A stretch of 64,000 bases of DNA, taken from assembly GCF_002019595.1 (NCBI RefSeq), contig NZ_KV917369.1, forward strand, positions 4,356,624-4,420,623. The letters run 5' to 3'. A program made the translations under genes and the position numbers. Shown here piece after piece: positions 42,894-54,346 of the stretch; position 1 is the first letter of the stretch; every line of letters starts with the position of its first letter. This DNA is from Priestia abyssalis. GTDB taxonomy: Bacteria; Bacillota; Bacilli; Bacillales; Bacillaceae_H. The notes beneath the pieces were generated by a model. The model saw only the letters and a list, made by a program, of their open reading frames with translations, was not told the DNA's origin and searched no databases.

Positions 42894-44045
42894 TTATCGT
42901 CTTCTATTGCGATTGCGTAAAAATGTCGGAATATCTAACGCTTCTTCTGGCTGCTGCGTTGGGCGGCCATAATCTTGTACCGGTTCTTCACGTTTCACCG
43001 GCTCGCGTTTAGGTATTTGAGGTTGCTGAGGCTGTGCCTTTGGTGCTGTTGTCATTGAAGGACGAGCAGCTCCTTTGAATGATGGAACATCCTGGTCATT
43101 AAAGCCTGTAGCAATAACCGTAACAACAATTTCATCTTTTAAATTCTCATTAATAACAGAACCGAAAATCATGTTTACTTCTTGATCCGAAGCAGATGCC
43201 ACAATATCAGCCGCTTCTTGCACCTCATATAAACTTAAATTCGTTCCGCCTGTAATGTTCATTAACACACCTTGAGCTCCATCAATGGAAGTCTCCAGCA
43301 ATGGACTGGAAATAGCTTTCTTGGCCGCTTCTGCTGCACGATTTTCACCTGTTGCAATACCGATTCCCATTAAAGCAGATCCTTTATTGGACATAATGGT
43401 TTTTACATCCGCGAAATCTAGGTTGATTAAACCAGGTACGGCAATCAAGTCTGAAATCCCTTGTACACCTTGACGCAATACGTTATCTGCTTCACGGAAC
43501 GCTTCCAGCATCGGAGTATTTTTATCGACGATTTCAAGTAAGCGGTCATTCGGAATGACGATTAATGTATCAACCGCTTCTTTCATCGCAGCAATACCGC
43601 CTGCGGCTTGTGTTGCACGCTTTCTTCCTTCAAATGTGAAAGGTCGTGTAACAACCCCAACTGTTAAAGCTCCAAGTTCACGTGCAATTTGTGCAATAAC
43701 CGGAGCTGCACCAGTACCTGTACCTCCGCCCATTCCGGCTGTTACGAATACCATGTCCGCCCCTTTTAACGCTTCTTGGATTTGTTCTTTACTTTCTTCC
43801 GCTGCCTTTTTACCTACTTCCGGGTTTGCACCTGCTCCCAGACCTCTTGTCAATTTAGCACCGATTTGCATTTTAATCTCTGCTTTTGATAAATTAAGAG
43901 CTTGTGCATCTGTATTGACAGCGATAAATTCTACACCTTGAACTCCGTGCTCAATCATGCGGTTAACGGCGTTGTTTCCACCGCCGCCGACACCGATAAC
44001 TTTTATGGTCGCTAATTGGTCTACACTTGTATCAAACTCCAACAT
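42894..44045 (-). CDS. ftsZ: FtsZ, tubulin-like division GTPase
   Basis: 383 residues. The tubulin signature GGGTGTG is at about residues 106-112. [19 protein letters not shown], the T7 loop [12 protein letters not shown] and a variable linker precede the C-terminal FtsA/SepF/EzrA-binding peptide [13 protein letters not shown]. It forms the Z ring. ATG follows TTAGGAGG, 38 bases after ftsA. Confidence 0.98.
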   Translation of the reverse strand: MLEFDTSVDQLATIKVIGVGGGGNNAVNRMIEHGVQGVEFIAVNTDAQALNLSKAEIKMQIGAKLTRGLGAGANPEVGKKAAEESKEQIQEALKGADMVFVTAGMGGGTGTGAAPVIAQIARELGALTVGVVTRPFTFEGRKRATQAAGGIAAMKEAVDTLIVIPNDRLLEIVDKNTPMLEAFREADNVLRQGVQGISDLIAVPGLINLDFADVKTIMSNKGSALMGIGIATGENRAAEAAKKAISSPLLETSIDGAQGVLMNITGGTNLSLYEVQEAADIVASASDQEVNMIFGSVINENLKDEIVVTVIATGFNDQDVPSFKGAARPSMTTAPKAQPQQPQIPKREPVKREEPVQDYGRPTQQPEEALDIPTFLRNRNRRR

Positions 44046-44083
44046 TATAGTTCCTCCTAATTCATCGAAATTACTTTGCTTCT

Positions 44084-45373
44084 CTATTCAAAGAAATATC
44101 CGAAGAACTTCTTCATCTTATTCGAAAAATTTTCGTCCTTTTTCTTTTGCTTTGGTTTTGGCGGTTGTTGAGGAATTTCTTCTTTCTCAACAGCCACTTC
44201 TTCTATCGGTTGATGAACCGGGGCACTGATTTGCCGCCCTTGAATCTTTGCGTTTTTATAAGCAAATTTAATTAAGCCGACACCCGTTGTATATTGTGGC
44301 TCTCTAACGCCAATGTAATCCGGAATGGCAATTCTTACATTATTCTTTAAGACGAGTTGAGCTAAATCAAGCACACCCGGCATAGTCACTACTCCACCAG
44401 TTAGTACATAGCCCCCCGGCAATTCTTTAAAACCTAACCTTCTTGTTTCCTGAGAGATAAGTTCCAAGATTTCTTGCAATCTAGCTTCAATAATTTCCGA
44501 GACTTCTAACTGGTTGAACTGCTGATGTTGGTCGCTTCCGATAATGGGAACACTAAATACTTCTTCTTCGGATGCATAATCATAAAAGGCATGTCCATGT
44601 TTTACTTTTACCTTTTCAGCGTCCTCTGTTGATGTTCGTAATACAATTGATAAATCTTTTGTAATATGTTCTCCACCAACTGGCAATACAACCGTATTCT
44701 GTAAGCTTCCTTCACTGAATACCGCTACGGTTGTCGAACCGCCGCCAATATCCACCAATGCGACACCCAAGTTTTTTTCATCATTTGATAAGGCAATTGA
44801 GCCGGCTGCAAGAGGCTGCAAGCAAATGTCTGTAATCTCTAAGCCAACACGCTCTACGCAGCGTAGAAAGTTATGTAGAATCGTTCTTGACCCTGTAATA
44901 AGGGTACCTTCCATTTCCAAGCGGACACCGAGCATTCCTCTAGGGTCTGTAATTCCTTCCAGCCCGTCTACGATAAATTGAGTTGGAATCACATCAATTA
45001 CTTCCCGATCTGGTGGAATCGACATTACTTGTGCCGCATCTAATACACGCTGCACATCTTCGTTTTTGATTTCACGGTTTTCACTTGATACAGCTACGAC
45101 ACCATGACAGTGCTGCAGATGAACGTGATTGCCGTTGACTCCCACTACTACTCGCTTGATATCAATTCCAACCATTCTCTCTGCTTGCTCTACAGCTTTT
45201 TTGATGGATTGAACTGTTTCATCTATGTCAACAATCGAACCTTTTTTAAGCCCCTGAGACTTTACATTTCCAACTCCAATTATATTCAAAGAGTCATTAT
45301 TCATCTCACCAATGATTACTTTCACACTGGATGTACCGATGTCAAGACTTACATATATTTCATTGCTGTTCAT
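44084..45373 (-). CDS. ftsA: FtsA, actin-like Z-ring membrane anchor
   Basis: 429 residues. The actin-fold ATP motifs are [17 protein letters not shown] near the N-terminus and [31 protein letters not shown] is the adenosine motif. The C-terminal amphipathic membrane-targeting helix is [12 protein letters not shown]. It tethers FtsZ to the membrane. ATG follows AAAGGAGGTG. Confidence 0.97.
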   Translation of the reverse strand: MNSNEIYVSLDIGTSSVKVIIGEMNNDSLNIIGVGNVKSQGLKKGSIVDIDETVQSIKKAVEQAERMVGIDIKRVVVGVNGNHVHLQHCHGVVAVSSENREIKNEDVQRVLDAAQVMSIPPDREVIDVIPTQFIVDGLEGITDPRGMLGVRLEMEGTLITGSRTILHNFLRCVERVGLEITDICLQPLAAGSIALSNDEKNLGVALVDIGGGSTTVAVFSEGSLQNTVVLPVGGEHITKDLSIVLRTSTEDAEKVKVKHGHAFYDYASEEEVFSVPIIGSDQHQQFNQLEVSEIIEARLQEILELISQETRRLGFKELPGGYVLTGGVVTMPGVLDLAQLVLKNNVRIAIPDYIGVREPQYTTGVGLIKFAYKNAKIQGRQISAPVHQPIEEVAVEKEEIPQQPPKPKQKKKDENFSNKMKKFFGYFFE

Positions 45374-45485
45374 TCTTTGGCACCTCCTTTGACATCAATC
45401 CAATACTTTTAAATAGAAGAACAACAATCATTTTCTCTATTACATGAAAATATTCAACAACTACAGCAGTTTCCCCTTTTTAAAA

Positions 45486-45848
45486 TCAGTTTTTTTCGAT
45501 TTTTTCTTTTGCCTCCGACCATTTTGTCAATAAAATTCTTCTAATGACTGCAATGTTTTGAAATAGACGAACGCCAAAGGCAAAAACGGCTGCTAAGTAT
45601 AAGTCTACACCAATATGTACACCGAGAAAAGCTAAACTTGCAGCTAAAATAATATTAAAGAAAAAACCGGAAATAAACACCTTTTCATCGTAAATATTTT
45701 GCAAATGAGCCCTGATTCCGCCAAAAAGTGTGTCCAGAGCTGCAAGAACGGCAATCGACAAATAGTTCGTATATTCATCTGGGATGCGAATTTCCGAAAG
45801 CAAACCAAGTACAATGCCGAGCATTAAACCTAACAAAGGAAGCCACAT
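45486..45848 (-). CDS. sbp: Sbp, small basic membrane protein (DUF1290)
   Basis: 120 residues with about three or four hydrophobic segments and the conserved DTLFGGIRAHLQNIYDEKVFISGFFFN. It matches the small basic protein encoded between ylxX and ftsA in Bacillus. Function unknown; it belongs to the dcw transcript. Confidence 0.9.
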   Translation of the reverse strand: MWLPLLGLMLGIVLGLLSEIRIPDEYTNYLSIAVLAALDTLFGGIRAHLQNIYDEKVFISGFFFNIILAASLAFLGVHIGVDLYLAAVFAFGVRLFQNIAVIRRILLTKWSEAKEKIEKN

Positions 45849-45866
45849 GCCGATTGGTTCTCCTTT

Positions 45867-46580
45867 CTATTTCGAATTTACAGGTAAAATGTTTTTAACG
45901 CGGATAGCGTCATTGTAAGCCGGCACTGTTACTTCGCTTAAAGGCTGTGAAATCGACAGTTTTAAATTCTCAACAGCAAACTCATCCGGTGCATTGGAAA
46001 CTTGCATGCGGTTATACAGTTTCTCCGCATCTTTGGCAATGACTTTAATTTTAAAAGGCAGCTGTGTTAACCAGTAATCGTTCACTTTTGTACGCCCATT
46101 TATGTCTCTGATTACTGATGTCGCAATGATACGCTGGTTGGCCACTGCCACATTCTCTGCCTCATATGAATTCAGTTCGTTAACGAGCCTTTTTAGCAGT
46201 TCGGGAGAAACACTTTTTACTTCTTGTCCAATAAGAGATTCATCGAAAAGAGGCTCAACGGTCAATATGATCCCAGGACCCTTTACTTCCGTCAGTCCCG
46301 CCTCTTTTTGCAGCTTTGCCAAGGTTTGTTGAAGAGCAGCCTTCTTGCTGTTATTTTGTTCAACTTCATAATTGCGCAACTGATCTTCGTACGTACGAAT
46401 TTCTTTTAAGATGGCTGCCTGTAACTCCTGCTCTCTTTTCAGATCCTCTCGAAGCTGCCACATATCCCTTGTGTCGCGGACGACAGGCTGCTTTGTCGTT
46501 TGAAACATGACTGCCACCATAAAACCGATCACTATTGTAATAAACGTGAATTGAAACTTTTTTTTACTGGTCAAGCACAA
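45867..46580 (-). CDS. ylxX: YlxX, DUF881 membrane-anchored protein
   Basis: 237 residues. One N-terminal membrane helix (about residues 10-28) is followed by a coiled coil (residues 40-85) and a DUF881 domain with GPGIILTVEPLF and AENVAVANQRIIATSVI. Its paralogue ylxW lies just upstream. The start is TTG (46580 or 46574), after AAGGAAGGG. The role in division is not established. Confidence 0.88.
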   Translation of the reverse strand: MCLTSKKKFQFTFITIVIGFMVAVMFQTTKQPVVRDTRDMWQLREDLKREQELQAAILKEIRTYEDQLRNYEVEQNNSKKAALQQTLAKLQKEAGLTEVKGPGIILTVEPLFDESLIGQEVKSVSPELLKRLVNELNSYEAENVAVANQRIIATSVIRDINGRTKVNDYWLTQLPFKIKVIAKDAEKLYNRMQVSNAPDEFAVENLKLSISQPLSEVTVPAYNDAIRVKNILPVNSK

Positions 46581-46617
46581 ATCCCTTCCTTCTTATTTAC
46601 CCTTTTCCGGCCAACAA

Positions 46618-46651
46618 GAAAAGCGGAGGCGACTGCATTTTTTAGCCTCCA
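46618..46651 (-). repeat. Remnant of the 150-bp repeat family with hairpin (ylxW-ylxX gap)
   Basis: On the minus strand it reads GGAGGC...GCAGTCGCCTCCGCTTTTC. The tail equals the terminal motif of the long repeats (GCTTTTC) and GGAGGC/GCCTCC forms a hairpin followed by T-rich sequence, so it could also act as a weak terminator. Confidence 0.5.
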
Positions 46652-46661
46652 AGAAAGGATG

Positions 46662-47366
46662 CTACACATTTTGCTCAGAGTGAATAATCGGCTCCAACAC
46701 AATTTCATCTTTCTTGGCCATTTTCACAACAATATTATCTTCTACGAGCTGATCTTTTACTCCACCTGTAATATTTAAGGCAGGATACAAAACATCTGGA
46801 TTGCCAATGGCCGAGATTACAAAGGGGGCAGGAAATTGCTTGCCGTCGACAGTAATAACAGGGCCATTACATGAAATATAAGAATCTTTCGATAAACGCT
46901 GGCCATTAATGGCCACAGCGGATGCACCTGAAATGTACAGCTCGTTCACCACTTTAAATACATGGCTTTCATGAACGATATAGTTGTTGGCGTTCTCTTC
47001 TGTTGGAATGTATGAAGCATCGGCTAACGTGACTTCTACACCGTTTCCCTTGACAGCGATTTTCCCTGTATACATACGCAATTTTTCAACATCCTCAACG
47101 AGATTAAATAAAATTTTCTCTTCGTTGGCAAATTCTTCTTCCACTTCTCGAACTTTTTTTTGCTTTTCAAATAGTTCTTTTTGCAGTTCGCGATTGAGCT
47201 GTTCCTGTTCAATGAGCATCTTCCGATATTGATATTCGTTTGTCCATTGACGGCTTGAAATTTGATTGGCCGACTCTCTTTTCGTAAACTGATACGAAAA
47301 TGAAATCATAAAACCCAACACTAGAAAAACGAGTGACAGGATGACATATTTACCTCTCAGTCTCAT
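46662..47366 (-). CDS. ylxW: YlxW, DUF881 membrane-anchored protein
   Basis: 234 residues. An N-terminal helix (LRGKYVILSLVFLVLGFMISF) is followed by a long coiled coil (about residues 35-90) and the DUF881 fold with GNGVEVTLADASYIP, NELYISGASAVAINGQRLS and FVISAIGNPDVLYPALNITGGV. It is a paralogue of YlxX. ATG 47366 follows GAGGAGG and overlaps the divIB end by 17 bases. Confidence 0.9.
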   Translation of the reverse strand: MRLRGKYVILSLVFLVLGFMISFSYQFTKRESANQISSRQWTNEYQYRKMLIEQEQLNRELQKELFEKQKKVREVEEEFANEEKILFNLVEDVEKLRMYTGKIAVKGNGVEVTLADASYIPTEENANNYIVHESHVFKVVNELYISGASAVAINGQRLSKDSYISCNGPVITVDGKQFPAPFVISAIGNPDVLYPALNITGGVKDQLVEDNIVVKMAKKDEIVLEPIIHSEQNV

Positions 47367-48147
47367 TTTTCTCCTCCTCTTTTTCTGCACCCATACCTTC
47401 ATAGTCTCTAAAATAACGAAGTCCTTCCAGATCTAAGTAAATTACTCCCCGCCTTGCAGGGTCAAGCTGGCTGACAATGGAAGGATAAGTAATCATTTGC
47501 TCTGAAAAATTCCGAATGGTTGCACTGACTTCTCTTCCATCATTCATATACAAATTGACATGCAAGGAATCTGATTCTTCCGGCGTATAGTGAATTTCGG
47601 AAATTGAACCAACAATGCTTTTAGGCAGCTTATTCAGCTCTTCGACCATTTCTTGAATGGCTTCAGGCTTGTCCCAATTAATAAGAAGAGGAGCGTCAGA
47701 CGATAAAGGATTACCTTTTACTGCTTTGAGTACCTTCCCCTTCTCAGTAATCGGCAAATACCTGCCCTTTTCCACTACATAAGCAACCCGTTCATATTCT
47801 TTAATATGGATTTCCACCGTATTAGGAATTTTTTTATTTACAATCGCTTCTTTTACTTCTGAATGCCGCTGAATTCTCTCTTCAACTTCTTTTGCATTGA
47901 AATCCCAATAACTTATATTAGTAGACAGCCCGCTCATGGAAATGATTTCTTTTTCTTGTACGTGACGGTTCCCGACTACTTGAATCTTAGCAATATTACT
48001 GAGCGATGATTGTGTGTAAATAATCAACAGAATAAGGATGAAAAACAGTGAGATATAAAAAATAAGCCTTCTATTTACTTTCTGTTTTCTCTGTTCTTTC
48101 AATTTCGGTAAACGGTCTTCTAATAAAATAATTTTTCCTTTTTCCAT
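47350..48147 (-). CDS. divIB: DivIB (FtsQ), divisome membrane protein
   Basis: 265 residues. A short cytoplasmic part with LPKLKEQRKQKVNRRL precedes one membrane helix (about residues 28-48) and a POTRA domain starting IAKIQVVGNRHVQEKEII, then a beta domain with LEGLRYF near the end. It forms a complex with FtsL and DivIC that regulates PBP2B at the septum. The ATG at 48147 follows AAGGGTGAAGGGA; an in-frame ATG at 48168 is possible. Confidence 0.92.
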   Translation of the reverse strand: MEKGKIILLEDRLPKLKEQRKQKVNRRLIFYISLFFILILLIIYTQSSLSNIAKIQVVGNRHVQEKEIISMSGLSTNISYWDFNAKEVEERIQRHSEVKEAIVNKKIPNTVEIHIKEYERVAYVVEKGRYLPITEKGKVLKAVKGNPLSSDAPLLINWDKPEAIQEMVEELNKLPKSIVGSISEIHYTPEESDSLHVNLYMNDGREVSATIRNFSEQMITYPSIVSQLDPARRGVIYLDLEGLRYFRDYEGMGAEKEEEKNETER

Positions 48148-48171
48148 AAGTCCCTTCACCCTTATCATTTA

Positions 48172-48207
48172 GACGGACAAACGGCATGAATATGCCGTTT
48201 GTTCGTC
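48172..48207 (-). terminator. Hairpin between murB and divIB
   Basis: GACGGACAAACGGCAT pairs with ATGCCGTTTGTTCGTC (one G-T pair) around a 4-base loop. No T-run follows, so it may be a stabilising or partial-termination hairpin inside the dcw transcript. Confidence 0.55.
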
Positions 48208-48361
48208 AGTGACCATATATTTAGATACGACCATTATAGCATAACAAGTAACATGGCAAAAACAGGCAATGAAAGGATTTTTTCAAGATTAGAAAATTTT
48301 GATCAGTCAACATTCCCTTTCCTTTTCGCAATCCTTCCGCCCCAATGCTTGAACATCTAAA

Positions 48362-49267
48362 CTAGCGGCCGACAATTTCAACTTCCGTTTGCATATTTAC
48401 ACCAAATTTTTCACGAATTGTTGTCTTTACATGCTCAATTAAATTTAATACATCCGCAGCTGTCGCCTGTCCGGTATTGACAATAAAGTTGGCATGCTGA
48501 TTACTAATTTGCGCTCCTCCCACTGAATAACCCTTCAATCCTGCCTTTTCAATTAAGTTCCCGGCATAATCCGGGAGAGGGTTACGGAAAATGCTGCCTG
48601 CACATGGATAATTCCAAGGCTGTGTTTCGCGGCGATAGTCTTTATTTTTTTGCATGGATGATACAATCTCATCCCTCACTCCCGCTTTCAAATGCAGCTC
48701 GGCTTCCACACAAACTCCCGGACGCTTCGTTTGCAAAATGGAGTGGCGATAAGAAAATTCAAGCTTCTCATTTGTGAGCCATTCCAATCTTCCATCTTCA
48801 AATAAAATAAGAGCTCTTTCCAAAATGGATGACATATCAGAGCCATGTGCCCCTGCATTCATATAGACTGCCCCGCCAACCGATCCAGGAATGCCTCCGG
48901 CAAATTCCAGTCCGGACAATCCTTGTTTACTAAGGACCGTAGCTAGTTTAATGAGGGAGTATCCTCCGCCGACTAACACCTTTTCTCCGTCTACTTCTAA
49001 GTGATCGATGCCGTTTCCAAGCTTTACGACTACTCCTTCTATTCCTTTATCCGATACCAATAAATTAGAACCGCGGCCGATGGCACGCCATTTTGCCCCA
49101 TTAGCCGTAATGATAGCCATCGTCTTCTTCAAGTTGTCAAGGCTGCTCGGCTCGACTAACAAATCAGCCGGTCCCCCGATTTTCATTGTCGTATGGTTTG
49201 CGAGCGGTTCATTTCTTAGTACTTTACCGACACTTGCCTGTAACAATTCCTTCTCTAAAACTTCCAT
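48362..49267 (-). CDS. murB: MurB, UDP-N-acetylenolpyruvoylglucosamine reductase
   Basis: 301 residues, the second enzyme of peptidoglycan precursor synthesis. The FAD-binding domain shows [29 protein letters not shown] and [19 protein letters not shown]. The catalytic segment is [11 protein letters not shown] and the C-terminus has [18 protein letters not shown] follows GTAGGAGG. It lies between murG and divIB, as in B. subtilis. Confidence 0.96.
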   Translation of the reverse strand: MEVLEKELLQASVGKVLRNEPLANHTTMKIGGPADLLVEPSSLDNLKKTMAIITANGAKWRAIGRGSNLLVSDKGIEGVVVKLGNGIDHLEVDGEKVLVGGGYSLIKLATVLSKQGLSGLEFAGGIPGSVGGAVYMNAGAHGSDMSSILERALILFEDGRLEWLTNEKLEFSYRHSILQTKRPGVCVEAELHLKAGVRDEIVSSMQKNKDYRRETQPWNYPCAGSIFRNPLPDYAGNLIEKAGLKGYSVGGAQISNQHANFIVNTGQATAADVLNLIEHVKTTIREKFGVNMQTEVEIVGR

Positions 49268-49347
49268 GACATCCTCCTACATGTTCGTACGTTATTCTTG
49301 ATGTTGTTTCTTTATCATATGAACCAAAGCCTAGCTTAGGTGCTACT

Positions 49348-50442
49348 TTATTTCACTAAGTCGATCATCACTTTATATAAACGATTAGCAGCATCTGGAA
49401 TTCCCAGGCGTTTCGATGCCTGCTTCATTTCTTGCAATAACTGTGAATTGGTTAAAATGCGATCGATGTTATGTAATAGCTCTTCCCCGTTCAATTCCTG
49501 CTCTAAACATAGGATAGCCGCATCTTTATCGCTCAGTGCTCGAGCATTTTTTTCTTGATGGTTATTTGTAACATACGGGCTCGGAATTAAAATACTTGGA
49601 AGACCAAGCGCCGTAATTTCCGCAAGGGTTGTCGCTCCTGCTCGGGCTACAATTAAGTCAACGCCGGCCAACACTTCGGGCATGTTGTGGACGAAAGGTT
49701 TAATAATAACATTCTCAGGGTTGCCAACCTTTCGGACCTCCTCCAACACTTTATCATAATGTACGTCTCCTGTGATATATAAAAACTCATAATCTTTCCC
49801 GCCAACTTTTCCCAATATTTCCAAAAAAGCTTCATTAATCGGCTTGGCTCCCCGGCTACCTCCCACTATGAGCACAGCCTTTTTTCCTTTCGTCAAACCA
49901 ACCGATTCCTTTCCTCTGTTTCCGTCTTGGTAAAGAACTTCAGAGGCTCTCGGGTTACCCGTTAAAACGACCTTTTCCTCCGGAAAATAAGCAGCTGCCT
50001 GCTCAAAACAAATGGCAACCTTATCAACATATTTGCTTAAAAATTTATTGGTCAACCCCGGTACGCTGTTTTGTTCATGGATAATGGTAGGAATTTTCAT
50101 TTTATGAGCCGCATACACGACAGGTCCGCATACATATCCTCCCGTTCCGATGACTATATCAGGTTTAAACTCACGGATATATTGTTTACTCATTTGGACC
50201 GCTTTCAAAAAGTTGATAATAGTCTTCACATTATCCATGGAAAGCTTACGTTTAAACCCGGAAATTTCAACCGATTTGAATGGGATATCCGCTCTTTTAA
50301 CAATGGTACTTTCCAAGCCTTTTTCCGTACCGACATATAAAAACTCTACTTCTCTATGATACTTTTTAATTTCATTAATAAGGGCAAGGGCTGGATAAAT
50401 ATGCCCCCCTGTACCGCCGCCGCTTACTAAAACTTTCATCAT
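49348..50442 (-). CDS. murG: MurG, lipid II-forming GlcNAc transferase
   Basis: 364 residues. It adds GlcNAc to lipid I on the inner membrane face. GT-B fold motifs [14 protein letters not shown] near the N-terminus, [36 protein letters not shown] and the UDP-GlcNAc site [23 protein letters not shown] are present. ATG follows GAGGTGGATT; the second ATG next to it is an equal alternative. Confidence 0.96.
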   Translation of the reverse strand: MMKVLVSGGGTGGHIYPALALINEIKKYHREVEFLYVGTEKGLESTIVKRADIPFKSVEISGFKRKLSMDNVKTIINFLKAVQMSKQYIREFKPDIVIGTGGYVCGPVVYAAHKMKIPTIIHEQNSVPGLTNKFLSKYVDKVAICFEQAAAYFPEEKVVLTGNPRASEVLYQDGNRGKESVGLTKGKKAVLIVGGSRGAKPINEAFLEILGKVGGKDYEFLYITGDVHYDKVLEEVRKVGNPENVIIKPFVHNMPEVLAGVDLIVARAGATTLAEITALGLPSILIPSPYVTNNHQEKNARALSDKDAAILCLEQELNGEELLHNIDRILTNSQLLQEMKQASKRLGIPDAANRLYKVMIDLVK

Positions 50443-50532
50443 AATCCACCTCGTTCAATTCGACTTCTCACATCATATCACAAATACATATTCATTCAAT
50501 CATCTTTAAGTTACATTTTGTTTACATTTAAA

Positions 50533-50577
50533 GAGGATGTTCCGGCAGTCTAAAAGGCAGACTGTCGGAACATCCTC
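50533..50577 (-). terminator. Hairpin between spoVE and murG
   Basis: A 19-bp stem (50533-50551 with 50559-50577) with one G-T pair lies 140 bases beyond the spoVE stop. Downstream on the minus strand is TTTAAATG. It could separate spoVE and murG transcription. Confidence 0.75.
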
Positions 50578-50716
50578 CTGAAAAGATCTGTTTGGATGAG
50601 TTTGTACACAACATAAAATTTTAATGTAACGTTCTTTTCAGATCAGTTTATTTGATTGCTCTCCAAGAAGTTCTAACAACCTCTTTTATCACTTTTTATT
50701 ATACATGCCTCATCCA

Positions 50717-51817
50717 TTAATAGCGAGCATATCTGCTAACATTTAATAACACCCCGACACCTGCCAGCATAAGGGTTAAAGAGGATCCGCCGTAGCTGAG
50801 AAACGGAAGCGTGATTCCCGTAACCGGCATAAGACCTGTGACAACCCCGATATTAATCATGACTTGAATCGCAATCATAGAAATGATCCCAATCGCTAAA
50901 AAGCTTCCATATAAATCAGGGGCTCCAAGAGCAATCCTGACGCCTCTCCAAAGCAATAAGCCAAACAACAGCAAAACAAGTGATCCTCCAATAAAGCCCA
51001 GCTCTTCTGCCAAAATGGCAAATATGAAATCTGTCTGCGGCTCAGGTAAATAAAAAAACTTTTGCCGGCTTTGCCCCAGACCTAGCCCCAATAAACCGCC
51101 GGGTCCGATTGCGTACAAGGATTGAATGATTTGAAACCCGCTGCCCAAAGGATCTTCCCACGGATTTAAAAACGACGTAATTCGCTTTATACGATATGGA
51201 GCAGATAATACAAGGGCAACAAATCCCGCCGCTCCCGCCACTCCAAACCACATAAAATGACTGACCCGCGCTCCCGCTACAAAAATCATGACCACACACG
51301 TTCCGACCATCACCGTTCCTGTCCCTAGATCCGGTTGCAGCATAATAATTCCAAATGCTAAAAAGACAATGGATAACGATGGTACAAGACCTTGTTTAAA
51401 GGAAGTAATTTTTTTCTGATTCTCAGACAAAAATTTAGCAAGAAATGCAATCATGGCAAATTTCATAAATTCTGACGGTTGGATGGAAAAAGCTCCGACT
51501 CCAATCCAGCTTTGGGATCCGTTTCGGACAAGACCTACCCCAGGGATTAACACGAGAACAAGCAATACAAAACAAACAATAAGAATAACTTTTGCCCATG
51601 TTCTCCATGTCCAATAATCGATATTCATAATAACAAACATCGCAATGATCCCGAGTCCCGCAAATAACATTTGTCGTTTGGCAAAGAAAAACGAATCGTC
51701 AAACTTATATGTAGCCCATACCGCACTTGCACTGTAAACCATAATAAGGCCTATTGTGAGCAACGAAAGAGTGAGCAATACAAGGATAAAATCGGGAGCA
51801 GACCTTTTTGTCGACAA
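50717..51817 (-). CDS. spoVE: SpoVE, SEDS-family peptidoglycan polymerase
   Basis: 366 residues with about ten membrane helices. SEDS motifs are WIGVGAFSIQPSEFMK, QPDLGTG (catalytic-site region), PQTDFIFAILAEELGF and LPFLSYGGSSL. The sequence is closest to SpoVE, which works with SpoVD to make spore cortex peptidoglycan, rather than vegetative FtsW, and lies in the spoVE position. Start TTG after AGAGGTGG. Confidence 0.94.
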   Translation of the reverse strand: MSTKRSAPDFILVLLTLSLLTIGLIMVYSASAVWATYKFDDSFFFAKRQMLFAGLGIIAMFVIMNIDYWTWRTWAKVILIVCFVLLVLVLIPGVGLVRNGSQSWIGVGAFSIQPSEFMKFAMIAFLAKFLSENQKKITSFKQGLVPSLSIVFLAFGIIMLQPDLGTGTVMVGTCVVMIFVAGARVSHFMWFGVAGAAGFVALVLSAPYRIKRITSFLNPWEDPLGSGFQIIQSLYAIGPGGLLGLGLGQSRQKFFYLPEPQTDFIFAILAEELGFIGGSLVLLLFGLLLWRGVRIALGAPDLYGSFLAIGIISMIAIQVMINIGVVTGLMPVTGITLPFLSYGGSSLTLMLAGVGVLLNVSRYARY

Positions 51818-51849
51818 TGTGATCCACCTCTAGCTTCTATAAATTAGGG

Positions 51850-51939
51850 TGTTTGAAAAAAGAGTTAGAAAAAGAATGACACATATGCTGGACGTAAAAT
51901 GTGCAAACTCTTTATCTAACTCCTCTCCTCGTTCAAACA
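51850..51939. repeat. Nested inverted repeat upstream of spoVE
   Basis: Outer arms TGTTTGAA (51850-51857) and TTCAAACA (51932-51939) enclose a second pair GAGTTAGA (51862-51869) and TCTAACTC (51915-51922). The 90-bp layout resembles the TIR elements elsewhere in the window, but the interior is unrelated. Confidence 0.55.
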
Positions 51940-51948
51940 GACAAGCCC

Positions 51949-53298
51949 TTACTTAAGCTTATGCACCGCTTGAATAAACATGTCACCACGTTCTTCAAAA
52001 GTTTTGAATTGATCCCAGCTCGCGCAGGCCGGCGATAACAAGATGACGTCTCCGGCTTTGGATAATTCATGCGCTGCAGGAACTGCCTGTTCAACATTAT
52101 CGACACGTTTAACGAATTGTATTCCCGCCTCACGTGCTGCTCTTTCAATTTTCTCCGCGGTTTGTCCAAAGGTGATAACCGCTTTTACACCTTTGAGCGA
52201 CGATATTAAATCATCGAATTCATTACCGCGATCCAATCCGCCTGCAAGCAAAATGAGCGGCTGAGAAAAAGCGGAAAGCGCTACTTTCGTGGCGAGTATA
52301 TTGGTTGCTTTCGAGTCATTATAAAATTTTCGACCGTTCACTTCTCCAACAAATTGCACACGGTGCTTTACACCCGTAAAAGTAGTCAGTACTTTATGAA
52401 TAGCTTCATTTGAAGCCCCATACAATTTTACAATCGCAATAGCAGCTAGAATATTTTCTAAATTATGCTTACCTGGAAGGACGATTTCTTCCACCTTCAT
52501 GATAGGCTCATCATTAAAACATACATGGTTATTTTTTACGCAGGCTCCTGCCGATAACTGCTTGGTGGATGAAAATGGAATAAGCTTTCCTTTATATTGT
52601 CCCGCCAGTTTCATTACGAGTTCATCGTCTGCGTTGACGACTGCATAATCATCTTCTGTTTGATTTTTGAAGATATTTGCTTTGGCTTTTGCGTATTCTT
52701 CTTTTGTCCCGTGGTAATCTAAATGCGCTTCAAAAAGATTCAACAATGCTGCAATTTTAGGCCGAAACGATTCAATTCCCATTAACTGAAAAGAAGACAG
52801 TTCCGTTACAATCACTTGGTCAGCCTCTGCAGATTGGGCAACTTCGCAGGCAACCGTGCCAATATTACCTGCAATTAATGGATTCTTCCTGCTTTCCTCC
52901 AACATTTTAAAGACCAGGGTAGTTGTCGTCGTTTTCCCGTTACTCCCCGTAATACCGATAAAAGGTGCTTTACTGATTTGGTAAGCAAGCTCCACTTCTG
53001 TTATGATGGGCAACCCGCGTTTAGCAGCTGCTGCCAATAATGGATTCGAATACGGAATTCCGGGATTTTTGATGATGACATGAATGCCTTCCAGCAATTC
53101 TAACGGGTGACTTCCACATACGACTTTGATTCCGATCTTTTCTAATTCCCTCGCTGCTTCATTTTCTTCATAAGGCTTTTGATCGTTCACGATTACGTTA
53201 GCGCCCAATTCATGAACAAGCTTCGCGGCAGCAGAACCGCTTTTGGCCAATCCTAAAATCAATACATTTTTATTTTGATAACTGTTTGCTGTTTTCAA
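51949..53298 (-). CDS. murD: MurD, UDP-MurNAc-L-alanine:D-glutamate ligase
   Basis: 449 residues. The ATP-binding loop [19 protein letters not shown], the central domain with [12 protein letters not shown] and the C-terminal NDSKATN and [13 protein letters not shown] segments match MurD. It adds D-Glu in the cytoplasmic steps of peptidoglycan synthesis. It begins with TTG directly after the mraY stop, with GAGGTG upstream. Confidence 0.96.
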   Translation of the reverse strand: MKTANSYQNKNVLILGLAKSGSAAAKLVHELGANVIVNDQKPYEENEAARELEKIGIKVVCGSHPLELLEGIHVIIKNPGIPYSNPLLAAAAKRGLPIITEVELAYQISKAPFIGITGSNGKTTTTTLVFKMLEESRKNPLIAGNIGTVACEVAQSAEADQVIVTELSSFQLMGIESFRPKIAALLNLFEAHLDYHGTKEEYAKAKANIFKNQTEDDYAVVNADDELVMKLAGQYKGKLIPFSSTKQLSAGACVKNNHVCFNDEPIMKVEEIVLPGKHNLENILAAIAIVKLYGASNEAIHKVLTTFTGVKHRVQFVGEVNGRKFYNDSKATNILATKVALSAFSQPLILLAGGLDRGNEFDDLISSLKGVKAVITFGQTAEKIERAAREAGIQFVKRVDNVEQAVPAAHELSKAGDVILLSPACASWDQFKTFEERGDMFIQAVHKLK

Positions 53299-54273
53299 TT
53301 AGATCCACACCTCAACATAAATTCCAAGCATCGCAAATAATAATCCTACTGCCCAAAACGTAACGACCACTCGCCATTCAGACCATCCGCTTAACTCATA
53401 ATGGTGATGAAGCGGGCTCATTTTAAATACACGTTTTCCTGTTGTTTTAAATGAAATGACTTGGATGATAACAGATAAGGTCTCAATAACGAAGACACCG
53501 CCAATTAAAATAAGTAAAATTTCAAGCTTCATTAAAACTGCAATTGTAGCAATCGCACCGCCCAAGGCAAGGGAACCGGTGTCTCCCATAAAGACTTTTG
53601 CCGGATGGGCATTAAACACTAAAAACCCTAATACCGCACCGACCACTGCCACAGAAAAAATGGCGACATCAAATTGTGAATAATTCCATGCCAATACGGC
53701 AAACGCCCCAAATGCGACTGCACTCGTCCCCGAAACAAGTCCGTCCAATCCATCCGTCAAATTGACGGCGTTAGAAAATCCTACCAGCCAAATAATCAAA
53801 AAGATGACATAGGACCAACCCAAGTCAATGGAAAAATCCGTTCCGGGAATGGAAACGACTGTTGAAAATTCATGTTGCTGTGCCACTAAATAAAAGATGA
53901 TGGAAATGAGTACTTGCCCAAGAAATTTTTGTTTTGATGTTAGGCCCAAGTTACGCTTTAAAACCACTTTAATAAAATCATCCAAAAATCCTAATAAACC
54001 AAAACCAAGAGTCACAAATAATAAAAGGTACGTTTCAATGGTCGGTTCCAGATACTTATTCGTCATCACCAGTGTAGTAACGATAATGGAAAGAAGAATC
54101 ATGATTCCTCCCATCGTCGGTGTTCCCGATTTTTTCTGATGGGATTTCGGACCTTCTTCTCGAATGCTTTGACCGAATTTTAATCTTCTTAAGAAGGGAA
54201 TAAAAATAGGGGAAAGCAAGACGGAAATCAAAAACGCCAACGCCATCGTAAATAAAATTACTTGCTCTAGCAT
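53299..54273 (-). CDS. mraY: MraY, phospho-MurNAc-pentapeptide transferase
   Basis: 324 residues with about ten membrane helices. Diagnostic loops are [26 protein letters not shown] (the DD pair), [12 protein letters not shown] and the histidine-rich [21 protein letters not shown]. It transfers MurNAc-pentapeptide to undecaprenyl phosphate to make lipid I. ATG follows GGAGGGAATAGT. Confidence 0.97.
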   Translation of the reverse strand: MLEQVILFTMALAFLISVLLSPIFIPFLRRLKFGQSIREEGPKSHQKKSGTPTMGGIMILLSIIVTTLVMTNKYLEPTIETYLLLFVTLGFGLLGFLDDFIKVVLKRNLGLTSKQKFLGQVLISIIFYLVAQQHEFSTVVSIPGTDFSIDLGWSYVIFLIIWLVGFSNAVNLTDGLDGLVSGTSAVAFGAFAVLAWNYSQFDVAIFSVAVVGAVLGFLVFNAHPAKVFMGDTGSLALGGAIATIAVLMKLEILLILIGGVFVIETLSVIIQVISFKTTGKRVFKMSPLHHHYELSGWSEWRVVVTFWAVGLLFAMLGIYVEVWI

Positions 54274-54346
54274 ACTATTCCCTCCTTTCGGCCTTTGTTA
54301 AAGGTACCCTCCATATGAAGAAGAATAAACTGTCTGTTTGTATGCA

